Shown: positions 9,358 to 18,342 of the stretch, piece by piece
Numbering within the stretch: the stretch's first letter is position 1
How the letters are laid out: each line of letters starts with the position of its first letter
Source of the DNA: Desulfurococcales archaeon
GTDB taxonomy: Archaea > Thermoproteota > Thermoprotei_A > Sulfolobales > AG1
Length of the DNA: 64,000 nucleotides
Assembly (NCBI GenBank): GCA_009903825.1
Contig: WYEN01000104.1
Coordinates: 1 to 64,000 of the forward strand
Direction: 5' to 3'
Program-made: the position numbers and the translations under genes
The notes under the pieces: generated by a model
What the model was told of the DNA's origin: nothing
Databases searched by the model: none
What the model saw: the letters and a program-made list of their open reading frames with translations, nothing else

Positions 9358-9828
9358 ATGGTCACAGCTAAAGATGTTCCAGCAGATCTTTTGATAAAAA
9401 GATTGGCTGAGAAATTAAAGAGAGAGTTTGGAGAAATAATAAATCCTCCTCCCTGGTCTTTATATGTGAAGACAGGAGTCTCTAAAGAGAAGCCTCCTCA
9501 AGATGCAGATTGGTGGTATGTGAGAGCAGCATCGATCCTTAGAAAATTATATTTAGCAGAAGAGCCTATAGGTATTGAGAGATTCAGAACTATATACGGA
9601 GGTCTTAAGAGAAGAGGTTCAGCACCTCCTCATTTTAGAAAGGCAAGCGGCTCTATAATTAGAAGGATCCTGCAACAATTAGAGAGAGCTGGTCTTGTCA
9701 GAAAAGTTAGTAAAAGAGGTAGAATATTAAGTAGCAGAGGAAGATCTTATGTAGACAAGGTTGTGTACGAGATCTTTCAAGAGCTTATTAAGGAGAGACC
9801 AGAGCTTATAAAGTATGGAAGTAAATAA
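9358..9828 (+). CDS. rps19e: 30S ribosomal protein S19e
   Basis: The 156-residue protein carries the S19e pattern: TAKDVPADLLI at the N-terminus, DWWYVRAASILRKLY in the middle and a winged-helix RNA-binding part with GGLKRRG and SGSIIRRILQQLERAGLV. It belongs to the small subunit body and is needed for 30S maturation. It heads the conserved archaeal cluster rps19e, pdcd5, rpl39e, rpl31e, eif6, rpl18ae, pfdA. All run in the same direction with gaps of a few to about twenty bases or small overlaps, so a single operon is likely. Confidence 0.96.
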   Translation: MVTAKDVPADLLIKRLAEKLKREFGEIINPPPWSLYVKTGVSKEKPPQDADWWYVRAASILRKLYLAEEPIGIERFRTIYGGLKRRGSAPPHFRKASGSIIRRILQQLERAGLVRKVSKRGRILSSRGRSYVDKVVYEIFQELIKERPELIKYGSK

Positions 9829-9849
9829 CTTATCATAGGTGTTAAAAAC

Positions 9850-10215
9850 ATGAGTTACTACGAGGATGCAAGTGAATTATCCGATGAAGAGCTGGAGATG
9901 ATTAAGAGAAGAAAATTAGAAGAGATATACAGAAGAAGAGAAGCTGAGAAACTTGAAAGAGAAAAGAGGTTAAGAGAAGAAGCTATTAAGAGAGAGATGC
10001 TTAGAAGAATATTAACTCCTGAGGCTAGAGAGAGACTTTCAAATCTGAGACTTGTCAAGCCTGAGCTTGTTGAGGCTTTAGAGAATCAGTTGATAACTTT
10101 AGCTCAAAGTGGCAGAGTAAAGATTCCTATAACAGATGAAGAGCTTAAAGAGATTCTTGCACAGATCTCAGAGAGAACTAGGAGAGACTTTAAGATAACA
10201 ATTAAAGAGAAGTAG
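9850..10215 (+). CDS. DNA-binding protein of the PDCD5/TFAR19 family
   Basis: A 121-residue, strongly charged helical protein: an acidic start, then a long Arg/Lys/Glu helix, then the PDCD5 core [28 protein letters not shown] and [23 protein letters not shown]. Archaeal members bind nucleic acid non-specifically and are always found beside rps19e and rpl39e, as here. It starts at ATG 21 bases after rps19e. Its precise role in translation or chromatin is not established. Confidence 0.93.
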   Translation: MSYYEDASELSDEELEMIKRRKLEEIYRRREAEKLEREKRLREEAIKREMLRRILTPEARERLSNLRLVKPELVEALENQLITLAQSGRVKIPITDEELKEILAQISERTRRDFKITIKEK

Positions 10216-10229
10216 GCTGAGGCGATCAT

Positions 10230-10388
10230 ATGGCTAGAAATAAACATGTGGCTAGAAAACTTAGACTTATAAAGAGAGAGAAAAGTAATTCTCCAATACC
10301 TCTGTGGGTTGTTGCCAAGACTCTTAGAAAAGTCAGATACAGACCCAGACTAAGACATTGGAGAAGATCTAAGTTAAAAGACGTGTAA
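10230..10388 (+). CDS. rpl39e: 50S ribosomal protein L39e
   Basis: The translation from ATG 10230 gives 52 residues, MARNKHVARKLRLIKREKSN followed by a Pro-Leu-Trp core and the Arg-rich RYRPRLRHWRRSKLKDV tail, ending in TAA. This matches L39e, which lines the ribosomal exit tunnel. Size, extreme basicity and position between the PDCD5 homologue and rpl31e all fit. A GAGGCGATC ribosome binding site lies just upstream of the start. Confidence 0.95.
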   Translation: MARNKHVARKLRLIKREKSNSPIPLWVVAKTLRKVRYRPRLRHWRRSKLKDV

Positions 10389-10400
10389 GGCTGAGATAAA

Positions 10401-10679
10401 ATGGTTAAACCTAAGGATGAAGCTATATATGTGATCCCGCTTAGAAGAGTCTACTGGGGCGGGAGTAGAAGAAATAGAGGTCAGAGAGCTGTTAGAATGA
10501 TCAGGGAATTTATTAAAAGACATTTTAATGCTCAGAGAGTTATTATTGATCAGAGCCTAAATGAGTATATTTTCTCAAGAAAAATCGAGAAGCCTCCACG
10601 AAAAGTTGTTGTGAAGATATTTAAGATTGACGAGGGAGTTTATAAAGCAACATTAGCATCAATAGTTGAAAGGGTCTGA
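10401..10679 (+). CDS. rpl31e: 50S ribosomal protein L31e
   Basis: The 92-residue product has the L31e signature IPLRRVYWGGSRRNRGQRAV near the N-terminus, then VRMIREFIKRHF and a beta-rich C-terminus. L31e lies near the exit-tunnel opening. It begins 12 bases after rpl39e behind GGCTGAGAT and ends two bases before eif6, so translational coupling in the operon is likely. Confidence 0.95.
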   Translation: MVKPKDEAIYVIPLRRVYWGGSRRNRGQRAVRMIREFIKRHFNAQRVIIDQSLNEYIFSRKIEKPPRKVVVKIFKIDEGVYKATLASIVERV

Positions 10680-10681
10680 TC

Positions 10682-11383
10682 ATGTCACTTATAGAGACTT
10701 ATCCAGTGGAGAAGGCTTCTTTTTTTAGAAATCCTAATATAGGTCTCTATGTATTTGTTAACAATTATGTGGCAATAGCTCCGCCAGGAATAGATCCTGA
10801 TCTTAAGAAGTTATTATTTGATATTTTAAGAGTTAAAAAGATTATTGAGACAAAGATCTCTGATATATCACTTGTTGGAGTAATGATTGGAGGAAATGAT
10901 TCAGGCATACTACTTCCGAGAACAGTGAGAGAAGAGGAACTTAATATTCTGAAGAGAGAGTTTGAGGGCAACATAGAGATACTTAAGACAAATGCAAATG
11001 CCATAGGAAATATAATATTAGCAAACTCTAGAGCAGCCTTAGTGTATAGAGAGATCGAGAGTGATATAATAAAGATCATTAAAGACACTCTTGATCTAGA
11101 GGTTGTCGAGAGAGGATCTTTAGCAAATATACCTACGATAGGATCTGTAGGTGTTGTAACGAACAGAGGAGGAATTGTTCATCCAGACGTGAGTAGAGAG
11201 GAGCTGGAGAGATTAAAAGAGCTTTTTAAAGTGCCTATAGATGTGGGCACAATTAATTTCGGAATACCGTTCATAAGATCAGGTCTTTTAGCAAATGATA
11301 AAGGTGCTCTTGTGGGTGGAAACACTACAGGACCTGAAATCTTAAGAATTTCTAAAATATTAGGATTTAGTGGATTAAAATGA
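10682..11383 (+). CDS. eif6: Translation initiation factor aIF6
   Basis: The 233-residue protein belongs to the eIF6 anti-association factors, which bind the large subunit and block joining to 30S. The pentein-repeat fold is visible as repeated motifs such as GSVGVVTNRGGIVHPD and GNTTGPEILRISKILGF. The N-terminal part has NIGLYVFVNNYVAIAP. It starts at ATG two bases after rpl31e and overlaps rpl18ae by four bases (ATGA), which indicates translational coupling. Confidence 0.95.
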   Translation: MSLIETYPVEKASFFRNPNIGLYVFVNNYVAIAPPGIDPDLKKLLFDILRVKKIIETKISDISLVGVMIGGNDSGILLPRTVREEELNILKREFEGNIEILKTNANAIGNIILANSRAALVYREIESDIIKIIKDTLDLEVVERGSLANIPTIGSVGVVTNRGGIVHPDVSREELERLKELFKVPIDVGTINFGIPFIRSGLLANDKGALVGGNTTGPEILRISKILGFSGLK

Positions 11384-11655
11384 GTGAAGTAAAGATCTTT
11401 AGAGTGACTGGTCTGGCATTATTTGGACATGATAAGTATCCTGAGTGGAGAAAATTTGTTGTTGATGTAAGAGCTTTAAAACCTGAACATGCTGTTGAAC
11501 ATGTGTATTCAGTATTAGGAGGTAGACATAAGTTGAAGAGAGGTAACATAAAGATCATAGATGTTAAAGAGATTTCTCCCGAGGAGACTAAAGATCATTT
11601 TATAAGAGATCTTTCTAAGATAGAGGGGTTTGAAATTGGGAGTAGAAAAAGCTGA
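11380..11655 (+). CDS. rpl18a: 50S ribosomal protein L18Ae (LX)
   Basis: The 91-residue protein matches archaeal LX: VKIFRVTGLALFGHDKYPEW, then ALKPEHAVEHVYSVLGGRHKLKR and a short acidic C-terminus. Archaeal LX equals one repeat of eukaryotic L18a/L20. It overlaps eif6 by four bases at its start, and its own 3' end overlaps the start of the prefoldin gene by 26 bases. Confidence 0.93.
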   Translation: MSEVKIFRVTGLALFGHDKYPEWRKFVVDVRALKPEHAVEHVYSVLGGRHKLKRGNIKIIDVKEISPEETKDHFIRDLSKIEGFEIGSRKS

Positions 11656-12088
11656 AGAGAGAGATCAGAGGATAGAGGCTCTGGTATCAGAGCTAGGTAG
11701 ATTAGAAGATCATTTGAGAGCTTTACAGCAGAATGCAAGTATAATTCTTCAAGAGATTAATGAGATAAAGATTGCTAAAGAAGCTTTAGAAGGCATCAAA
11801 AAATATTCTGTAGAAGATGTTTTGATAAGTATAGACAGAAGAGGCCATGTATATCTTAAAGGCTCTGTGTCTTCTAGAGATATTGTTTTAGCTCATATTG
11901 GAGGCGAGTATCTGGCTGAGGTCTCAATAGATGATGCAATGAAGATCCTTGATGATAAAGAGAGTGAACTTAGAAAGGCTCTAGAGACATTGAATCAAGA
12001 GATGAACGAGGTGGCTCAGCTGTATGAGAGACTTCAAAACACATTGGCAGCATTATTAGCTGAGAGAGAGAAAAGTTCTACCAAATAA
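11630..12088 (+). CDS. pfdA: Prefoldin subunit alpha
   Basis: The 152-residue protein has the prefoldin alpha architecture: an N-terminal coiled-coil helix, a central double beta-hairpin (VLISIDRRGHVYLKGSV, VLAHIGGEYLAEVS) and a C-terminal coiled-coil helix. The hexamer captures unfolded proteins and hands them to the thermosome. The start is TTG at 11630 or a second TTG at 11636, both inside the end of rpl18ae. It closes the translation cluster. In many archaea ftsY follows here; in this genome ftsY is at 36389. Confidence 0.92.
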   Translation: MKLGVEKAEERDQRIEALVSELGRLEDHLRALQQNASIILQEINEIKIAKEALEGIKKYSVEDVLISIDRRGHVYLKGSVSSRDIVLAHIGGEYLAEVSIDDAMKILDDKESELRKALETLNQEMNEVAQLYERLQNTLAALLAEREKSSTK

Positions 12089-12152
12089 ATATCCTTTTAA
12101 GAATTCAGAGTTTTTATAAATCTTAATAAAGAAGTGACTTGGGTGTCTAATT

Positions 12153-13343
12153 TTGTTAGGTAGAGAAGTTTTTATCGTAGATATTCTTAGAACTCCTTTC
12201 ACAAGATTTAGTAGAAAAGAGCCTGAGAAAGATCCTTTCTATGATATTAGGCCTGAAGAGCTTGCTGGAATGGTTGTCAGAGGAATTTTAGAAAGAAACA
12301 ATGTTTCCCCTAGTGATATAGATGATCTTTTGATAGGATCAGCATTACAAGTAGGAGAGCAATGGCTTTATGGAGGTAGACATGTTGTATTCTCAGCTAA
12401 ATTGCCGTATACAGTCCCCGCGACAGCCATAGACAGACAATGCGCCTCTTCAGTGACTAGTGTTGTATATGGAGCGCTTGAGATAGCCTCGGGAATGGCT
12501 GATATAGTTATTGCTGGCGGCGTTGAGAAGATGTCTAAAGTCCCTATGTATGATAATCCTCATATAGAGACTAATCCAAAATTCTTTACAGACCCAGAGT
12601 ATGCTGAGTACGAGTTATCTATAGGATATATAATGGGTCTGACTGCTGAGAGACTTGCTGAAGAGTCTGGTATTAAAAGAGAGGAGATGGACAGATGGTC
12701 TCTCAGAAGTCATCAGAGAGCTTGGAAGGCTTATCAAGAGGGATATTTCGAAAAAGAGATTCTCCCAGTAAAAATTCGTAAAGGAGGATCTGAGCAAGTT
12801 ATTGATAAAGATCAGTCTGTGAGACCTGATACAAGTCTAGAGAAACTTCTTCAGCTACCACCAGCTTTCAAACCTGGTGGAGTGATCACTGCTGGAAACT
12901 CCTCACCTCTGAATACTGGAGCAGCATTCGTACTTCTAATGTCCTCAGAAGCGTTAAAGAAATACGGGCTTCAGCCGATGGCTAAGATAAGAAGTTTCGC
13001 TTTTGCAGGCGTTCCTCCCGCTGTGATGGGTAAAGGTCCTGTCCCAGCTTCTAAAAAAGCTGTTGAGAAAGCCGGGCTTAAGATTAAAGATATTGATATA
13101 TGGGAGATTAATGAGGCTTTTGCAGTAGTCACATTATATGCCATAAGAGAGCTAAATATTGAAGAGGAAAGAGTTAATCTAAGAGGAGGCGCAATAGCTA
13201 TAGGACATCCTTTGGGAGCCACAGGAGCAAGGATCATAGGTACTTTAGCTAGACAACTTGTTATCGATGGAAAAGATTATGGAGTAGCCACATTATGTGT
13301 AGGAGGAGGACAGGGAGCTGCTGTTGTGCTAGAAAGAGTATGA
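12153..13343 (+). CDS. Thiolase (acetyl-CoA C-acyltransferase)
   Basis: A thiolase of the FadA/PhaA type with all active-site motifs: nucleophilic Cys in DRQCASSVTSV, EINEAFAV, GGAIAIGHPLGATGARI and the second Cys in CVGGGQG. The enzyme joins or splits acetyl-CoA units, for mevalonate synthesis or beta-oxidation-like breakdown. The length of 396 is normal. It starts at TTG after GTGACTTGGGTG. No DUF35 or HMG-CoA synthase neighbour is present, unlike the archaeal mevalonate cluster, so a catabolic role with the acyl-CoA ligase at 37542 is equally possible. Confidence 0.92.
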   Translation: MLGREVFIVDILRTPFTRFSRKEPEKDPFYDIRPEELAGMVVRGILERNNVSPSDIDDLLIGSALQVGEQWLYGGRHVVFSAKLPYTVPATAIDRQCASSVTSVVYGALEIASGMADIVIAGGVEKMSKVPMYDNPHIETNPKFFTDPEYAEYELSIGYIMGLTAERLAEESGIKREEMDRWSLRSHQRAWKAYQEGYFEKEILPVKIRKGGSEQVIDKDQSVRPDTSLEKLLQLPPAFKPGGVITAGNSSPLNTGAAFVLLMSSEALKKYGLQPMAKIRSFAFAGVPPAVMGKGPVPASKKAVEKAGLKIKDIDIWEINEAFAVVTLYAIRELNIEEERVNLRGGAIAIGHPLGATGARIIGTLARQLVIDGKDYGVATLCVGGGQGAAVVLERV

Positions 13344-13443
13344 ATCTTTTTATATAATCATATGAAATTTTTGATTCTCATGCCAAGGATCTTCGCTTAG
13401 TCTTTTTAAGATTTTCTAAAATTATAGGAATCGGAGATGACGT

Positions 13444-14760
13444 ATGGTTTCTAAAACATTTTTATCAATTTACACAATTGTGTTAATAGTCATAGGCGTG
13501 TTAATAGGTTATGGCATATCAGCAATATATCCGCCTGTTAAAACAACTTATACATATACAGTAGAAAAGATTGCTCCAGCTACTGGAGCAGGCGGAGTAG
13601 CCACTTACACAGTCACAACTACGTTATCTCCTCAGGTCATGCCTCAGGAGAAGCTTAGAGTCTTATTCATATATGTAGGACCTATAGGAGATCTTGGGTG
13701 GACACATGCTCACGACATGGGGAGAAGATATGTTGAGAAGCTTCTCCCATGGGTTGAGACTAAATATCTCGAGAGTGTTGATCCTGCTAAAGCATATGAT
13801 ATAATGGCACAACAAATAGCAAGTTATAGACCTAACATAATATTTACTACAAGCTATGATTTTATGGATGCCACAGTGAGAGCAGCACAATCATTTAGAA
13901 ACGTCATATTCTTCCATTGTTCTGGCGATAAAAGAGATATTAATCTAGGAACATATTTCGCAGATCTTTATCAGGCATATTATATAAATGGTCTAATGGC
14001 GGGAGCATTAACAAAGACAGGTAAAATAGGCTATGTAGCAGCACATTTAATACCAGAGGTCATAAGACATATTAACGCCTTCACTATCGGCGCCATAGAG
14101 ACTGGCTCTCAACTGGGTAAGAATATTACTGTATACGTGATTGAGATAGGTGCTTGGTATGACCCTGAGAAGGCTAGAGCTGCTGCCGCGACTTTAGTAG
14201 AGAAGTATGGTGTGGACGTGTTGGCTTTTACAGAAGACTCTACAGCAGTTGTTGAATATGCCGAGACTCTTTATAAAGCTGGAAAGACAGTATATGTATT
14301 CGGCCACTATAGTCCTATGTATAAATATGGTCCAGACGTAGTCGTATCTGGTCAGCTTGTGAATTGGGGTCCTATATATCTGGATATAATTATGAAAGTT
14401 GCTGCAGGAGTATATAACACTACTAATCTTAAAAATGTAGATTATTGGTGGCTGCTTGCTCAGGGAGCTGTGGATGTAGGAGCTGATTTCGGGATGTTTG
14501 TTAATCCAAAATATGAAAATGATTTGAAACAGATATATGTTGTAGATAAAGTAGATGGGATGAGAAAAAGCGTTTATCAGCTTGCTTTAGATAGATATAA
14601 TGCTATGAAAGAGAGTAACATAGGGTTTGATCCTTTCACAGGCCCTCTATATGATAACGAGGGCAAACTGCGTGTTCCTGAAGGCGTGAGAATGAGATAT
14701 CATGATATATGGTATATAACATGGTTTGTTAAAGGAGTCGTAAATCTTGGCAAGGCCTGA
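13444..14760 (+). CDS. BMP-family ABC transporter substrate-binding protein (nucleoside type)
   Basis: The N-terminus has one hydrophobic segment (about residues 7-28) followed by a Thr/Pro-rich linker, as in crenarchaeal binding proteins anchored outside the membrane. The mature part shows the basic-membrane-protein fold: VLFIYVGPIGDLGWTHAHD, the IIFTTSYDFMD segment and GKIGYVAAH. Family members bind purine nucleosides or related ligands. A GGAGATGA site lies three bases before the ATG. The next three genes encode the ATPase and two permeases, so this is the ligand receptor of that importer. Confidence 0.88.
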   Translation: MVSKTFLSIYTIVLIVIGVLIGYGISAIYPPVKTTYTYTVEKIAPATGAGGVATYTVTTTLSPQVMPQEKLRVLFIYVGPIGDLGWTHAHDMGRRYVEKLLPWVETKYLESVDPAKAYDIMAQQIASYRPNIIFTTSYDFMDATVRAAQSFRNVIFFHCSGDKRDINLGTYFADLYQAYYINGLMAGALTKTGKIGYVAAHLIPEVIRHINAFTIGAIETGSQLGKNITVYVIEIGAWYDPEKARAAAATLVEKYGVDVLAFTEDSTAVVEYAETLYKAGKTVYVFGHYSPMYKYGPDVVVSGQLVNWGPIYLDIIMKVAAGVYNTTNLKNVDYWWLLAQGAVDVGADFGMFVNPKYENDLKQIYVVDKVDGMRKSVYQLALDRYNAMKESNIGFDPFTGPLYDNEGKLRVPEGVRMRYHDIWYITWFVKGVVNLGKA

Positions 14761-14772
14761 GGGAGTAGGATC

Positions 14773-16218
14773 TTGTTTATAGAATTAGATAAAATAAATA
14801 AATTTTTTGGAGATTATAAAGCTCTTGATAATGTATCCATGTATTTTAGATCTGGAGAAATTGTTAGTATATTAGGTGAAAATGGTGCTGGAAAAACAAC
14901 TTTATTAAACATAGTCTACGGACTTTACAGACCTGACTCAGGGATCATCAGTATCGATGGGGAGAGACTTAGATACATCACGCCTAGATACTCTATTAAT
15001 AAAGGAATATTTCTTGTTCAACAGTTTCCAAGACTTATAGAGACTATGACAGGACTAGAAAATCTAGTTCTATTATTAAATGAAAGAAGGGAAGACGTGA
15101 GAAAGTTATTAGATGAGTACAGCGATAGATTCAAGATCTATGTAGATTATAATAAGAAGGTGTCAGATATGACGTTAATTGAGAGACAGAAACTTTACAC
15201 ATTGATGTCGTTAATACAAAATGCTAAAATGATCTTGCTAGATGAGCCGAACACTTTATTAACAAATGATCTTGAGTATATAAATTTTCTAAGAAGATTC
15301 TCGAGAGAACATGAAGGAGGAGTTGTAATATGTTCTCACAAGATTAAGGCTGTCTTAGATATCTCTGACAGGATCTATATTATGAGAAGAGGTAGAGTAT
15401 TAAAAGAGTACAGGAGTGTCTCAAAAGAATATTATGATGAGATATTAGATATCATGTTTGGACATAATTCCGACACATCTACTGTATATAAATCTGTTGA
15501 AAAATCTAATAGAGATGAAGAGATCTCAAGAGAATTTTCAAAAGATCTTTTTAAAACTAAAGATCTTGTGGTGAGAGATGACATAGGAGCCATAGATCTT
15601 AGTGTTAAAAGAGGCGAGATAGTTTCTATAGTCACAATAGCGGGTAGAGGCGATAAAGAATTATTTAATGTTTTAGCAGGCTTAACACATCCTCTGAAAG
15701 GATCTATAGTTTATGATGGTGAGGACATCACTAAAAAACCTACCTACGAGAGAATATCTAGAGGAATCCTCTATATACCTGATAATAGACTGGAGATTAT
15801 AAACCCGAGGTATAAGATTAGAGAGTTATTAGGACTATGGAAGATAAATAGCTCAGGTGTTGTCTGTATAGATAAAATGAATGTAGTCTACAGATCATTA
15901 GAGTCTCAGATCTCTGAGCTTTCAGGAGGAAATATAACCAGGCTGTTAATATCGATCATATTATGTACAAAGCCTCATCTCGTGATCTCACACAACATAT
16001 TCAATGGACTAGATCAGAGAGGATATGCACATGCCTTAAAAATTATTAGAGATTTGAGGCAAGAACGCATGAGCTTCCTCATGATCTTAAATGATTATGA
16101 AGAGGCTTTAGAAATCTCAGACAGAATATACGTGTTAAATGAAGAAGGTTCTAAAGAGATCTCTATTGAAAAAGCTAGATTAGAGCCAAAAATATTATGG
16201 AGAGAATTAGTATCATGA
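14773..16218 (+). CDS. ABC transporter ATP-binding protein with two ATPase domains (nucleoside/sugar type)
   Basis: Two fused nucleotide-binding domains as in the RbsA/YufO family. Domain 1 has an intact Walker A GENGAGKTT and Walker B MILLDEP, but its signature is degraded to MTLIERQ. Domain 2 has an intact LSGGN signature but a degraded Walker A (IAGRGDKE) and Walker B (VISHNIFNGLD). Pairing domain 1 Walker A with the domain 2 signature gives one working ATP site; the other site would be dead. It starts at TTG 12 bases after the binding-protein gene and overlaps the permease gene by four bases. Confidence 0.9.
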   Translation: MFIELDKINKFFGDYKALDNVSMYFRSGEIVSILGENGAGKTTLLNIVYGLYRPDSGIISIDGERLRYITPRYSINKGIFLVQQFPRLIETMTGLENLVLLLNERREDVRKLLDEYSDRFKIYVDYNKKVSDMTLIERQKLYTLMSLIQNAKMILLDEPNTLLTNDLEYINFLRRFSREHEGGVVICSHKIKAVLDISDRIYIMRRGRVLKEYRSVSKEYYDEILDIMFGHNSDTSTVYKSVEKSNRDEEISREFSKDLFKTKDLVVRDDIGAIDLSVKRGEIVSIVTIAGRGDKELFNVLAGLTHPLKGSIVYDGEDITKKPTYERISRGILYIPDNRLEIINPRYKIRELLGLWKINSSGVVCIDKMNVVYRSLESQISELSGGNITRLLISIILCTKPHLVISHNIFNGLDQRGYAHALKIIRDLRQERMSFLMILNDYEEALEISDRIYVLNEEGSKEISIEKARLEPKILWRELVS

Positions 16219-17306
16219 TCTCTATATATGTAAGAAGAAAAATACAGGATCCAGGAGTATTTAAGATGCTGTTTTTATCTCTAGGATTATTTGTAAGCAT
16301 TTTTTTAATAGGTACAATGATCATAGCATTGGTCGGAGGCTTAGGCATCAAAGAATTATTAACAGACGTGTTTAACAAAGATCTTCTTCTCTCGCCAATA
16401 CTTATAAGATATACAGTGATTATATCATTAATATCTCTAGCTCTTATGATAAATGTCGCGAGCGGATTCACTAATTTAGGAGGTGAAGGTCAGATCACTC
16501 TTGGAATGTTAGGATTATTATTAGCAAGCATCTATCTCCCAGATCTTTCGATAGGTCTCGTGATCTCTTTATTACTAATATTTATTTGGCAGATGATCCC
16601 TTATATACTAAAGATCTATAGAGACGTCAGCGATGTTTTGACAAGTTTTATAATGAATTTCATAGCTTTATTCATGATCAATCATATAGTCACTTATGTA
16701 TTTAGAGGAGATATAGCACGACCGAGAAGTCCTCCTATTAATGAGAAATTATCTCTTCATTATGTCTCTGGCGACAACTTTTTATCTCTACTCTTTTCAA
16801 GAGTCTCTATAGAGTCTATTGTAACACTTTTGATCTTTATTATTCTTCTCTATATAGTCTTGTTAAGACATCGTATAGGATATTCTATTAGGATGATCGG
16901 TTACTCAGTTAAGACAGCATCTTTATCTGGTGTGAAAATACCTATATACATGATCATAAGTGTCATGATAAGCTCTCTTCTCTTATCAATTGCCTCAGCA
17001 GAGATGTTGTTAGGTGGTGAGAGAAGAATTTATTATAATGATTATGCTAAGATCGGGATGAGCTCTATGAGTTTCGGTCTAGGCTATACAGCGCTGGGAA
17101 TAGCGTTATTGTCAAACGGAAGATCTTATCTGATCCTTATATATTCTTATCTACTTTCTATAGGATACATGATCGTTTTTACCTCATATGGATATTTCAG
17201 ACTTATATTAGGCACTGCTGTCATAGGATTATCATTGCTCTCAGCTTTGTTAACAGATCTTTTGTTGAGATATGAGGTGAAGATCTCATGGTCCCAGAGA
17301 CGTTGA
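16215..17306 (+). CDS. ABC transporter permease, BMP/nucleoside family
   Basis: The protein is very hydrophobic with about ten membrane segments and the family motif GFTNLGGEGQITLGMLG near residues 85-100. It resembles YufP-type permeases for nucleosides and BPD_transp_2 sugar permeases. The ATG at 16215 overlaps the ATPase stop (ATGA), which fits translational coupling; an earlier ATG at 16197 would add six residues. It overlaps the second permease gene by 19 bases. Confidence 0.88.
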   Translation: MISIYVRRKIQDPGVFKMLFLSLGLFVSIFLIGTMIIALVGGLGIKELLTDVFNKDLLLSPILIRYTVIISLISLALMINVASGFTNLGGEGQITLGMLGLLLASIYLPDLSIGLVISLLLIFIWQMIPYILKIYRDVSDVLTSFIMNFIALFMINHIVTYVFRGDIARPRSPPINEKLSLHYVSGDNFLSLLFSRVSIESIVTLLIFIILLYIVLLRHRIGYSIRMIGYSVKTASLSGVKIPIYMIISVMISSLLLSIASAEMLLGGERRIYYNDYAKIGMSSMSFGLGYTALGIALLSNGRSYLILIYSYLLSIGYMIVFTSYGYFRLILGTAVIGLSLLSALLTDLLLRYEVKISWSQRR

Positions 17307-18181
17307 TACTACAGATAATAGGTATGGGAGCCGTCTTAATATATAGTTTATTAGGCGAGATCATATCAGAGAGAAGTGGCATAGTAAATCTGAGTATAGA
17401 AGGATCTATAGCTTTTAGTGCTGCAACTTCTTACGCGATAACTATTGCATATCATAATCCTCTTATAGGTCTTTTATTCGGCGTCTTATCGGGTATTATA
17501 CCATCTATCTTTATGACGCTGACGTCTGTATACATGCCTTTGAATATGATTGTTTCTGGAATAGTTTTCTCAAGCATATTCTCAGCAGCATCAATAGTAG
17601 TAGGAAACTCGGTGCCTAGGCTCCCTCAGGAGAGGCTTGTGTTTATTAATGAGAACACTACTCTAATGATAATATTCTTATCAGCAGTCTCCTCTGCTAT
17701 AGTTCTAAAACTTTTTATTGGAAGAAGAATAGGTCTTTTAATAAGATCTGCTGGAGAAGATCCCTATTCAGCATATTCTTTAGGAATAAATCCTTGGAGA
17801 ATAAGAATGTTTGGATTAATATTCTCAGGAGCTATGGGAGGTTTAACAGGCTCGTTATTAACTCTGTCACCAATGATCTCTATGATCTGGAGGGAGAATA
17901 TTACCGCAGGCACAGGATTTATTATAGTAGCTGTGACACCATCAACTCTGTGGGATCCTATTATAGCAATATTCATAGGAATATTCTTCGGCAGCATACC
18001 TCTGATAAGTATCTATCTACAGACGTCAGGAATGATGTTCTCAGCTGAGTTAGCAAGTCTATTACCTTATCTAATAGCTTTATCTTTATATATAATCTTT
18101 AGAATAGTTCTCGCAAAAAGATCTGGTCTAGTGCCTAGGGCGCTTGGAAAAGAGATCGTCTTAGAAGAAAGATATGAATAG
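17288..18181 (+). CDS. ABC transporter permease, BMP/nucleoside family, second subunit
   Basis: A 297-residue membrane protein of the YufQ type, with the family motif ISERSGIVNLSIEGSIAF near residue 27 and IRSAGEDPYSAYSLGINPWR in the cytoplasmic loop. About eight or nine membrane segments are visible. It forms the heterodimeric channel with the preceding permease and is the last gene of the four-gene transporter operon. The start overlaps the preceding gene. Confidence 0.88.
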   Translation: MVPETLILQIIGMGAVLIYSLLGEIISERSGIVNLSIEGSIAFSAATSYAITIAYHNPLIGLLFGVLSGIIPSIFMTLTSVYMPLNMIVSGIVFSSIFSAASIVVGNSVPRLPQERLVFINENTTLMIIFLSAVSSAIVLKLFIGRRIGLLIRSAGEDPYSAYSLGINPWRIRMFGLIFSGAMGGLTGSLLTLSPMISMIWRENITAGTGFIIVAVTPSTLWDPIIAIFIGIFFGSIPLISIYLQTSGMMFSAELASLLPYLIALSLYIIFRIVLAKRSGLVPRALGKEIVLEERYE

Positions 18182-18264
18182 ATATTATTATTATCATAGA
18201 CTTTTCTCCGACCTAAAAAGATTTTGGCTACCTAGTATTATATCTTATATTTTTTGGATAATAT

Positions 18265-18332
18265 ATAGAGTAGAGATGATGAATGGTATTAACGATGAGA
18301 AGATGATTAAGACGCCAGACGCTGAGTCTATA
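18265..18332 (+). ncRNA. Candidate C/D box sRNA (2'-O-methylation guide)
   Basis: Box C is ATGATGA (18276-18282), a D'-like ATGA is at 18295-18298, a C'-like ATGATTA is at 18303-18309 and box D is CTGA (18322-18325). The two guide spacers, C to D' and C' to D, are each exactly 12 bases, the canonical archaeal spacing. Flanks ATATAGA and TCTATAT can pair as the terminal stem. It lies alone in the spacer between the permease gene and the convergent SDR gene. The boxes D' and C' each have one mismatch. Predicted from pattern only; the guide targets were not searched. Confidence 0.55.
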
Positions 18333-18342
18333 TAATAAAGAT

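Noticed and set aside
18202-18240. Possible third copy of the IS-end hairpin (CTCCGACCTAAA...GGCT)
   Set aside because: Only a short, gapped similarity without a hairpin; too weak to list beside the two aligned copies.
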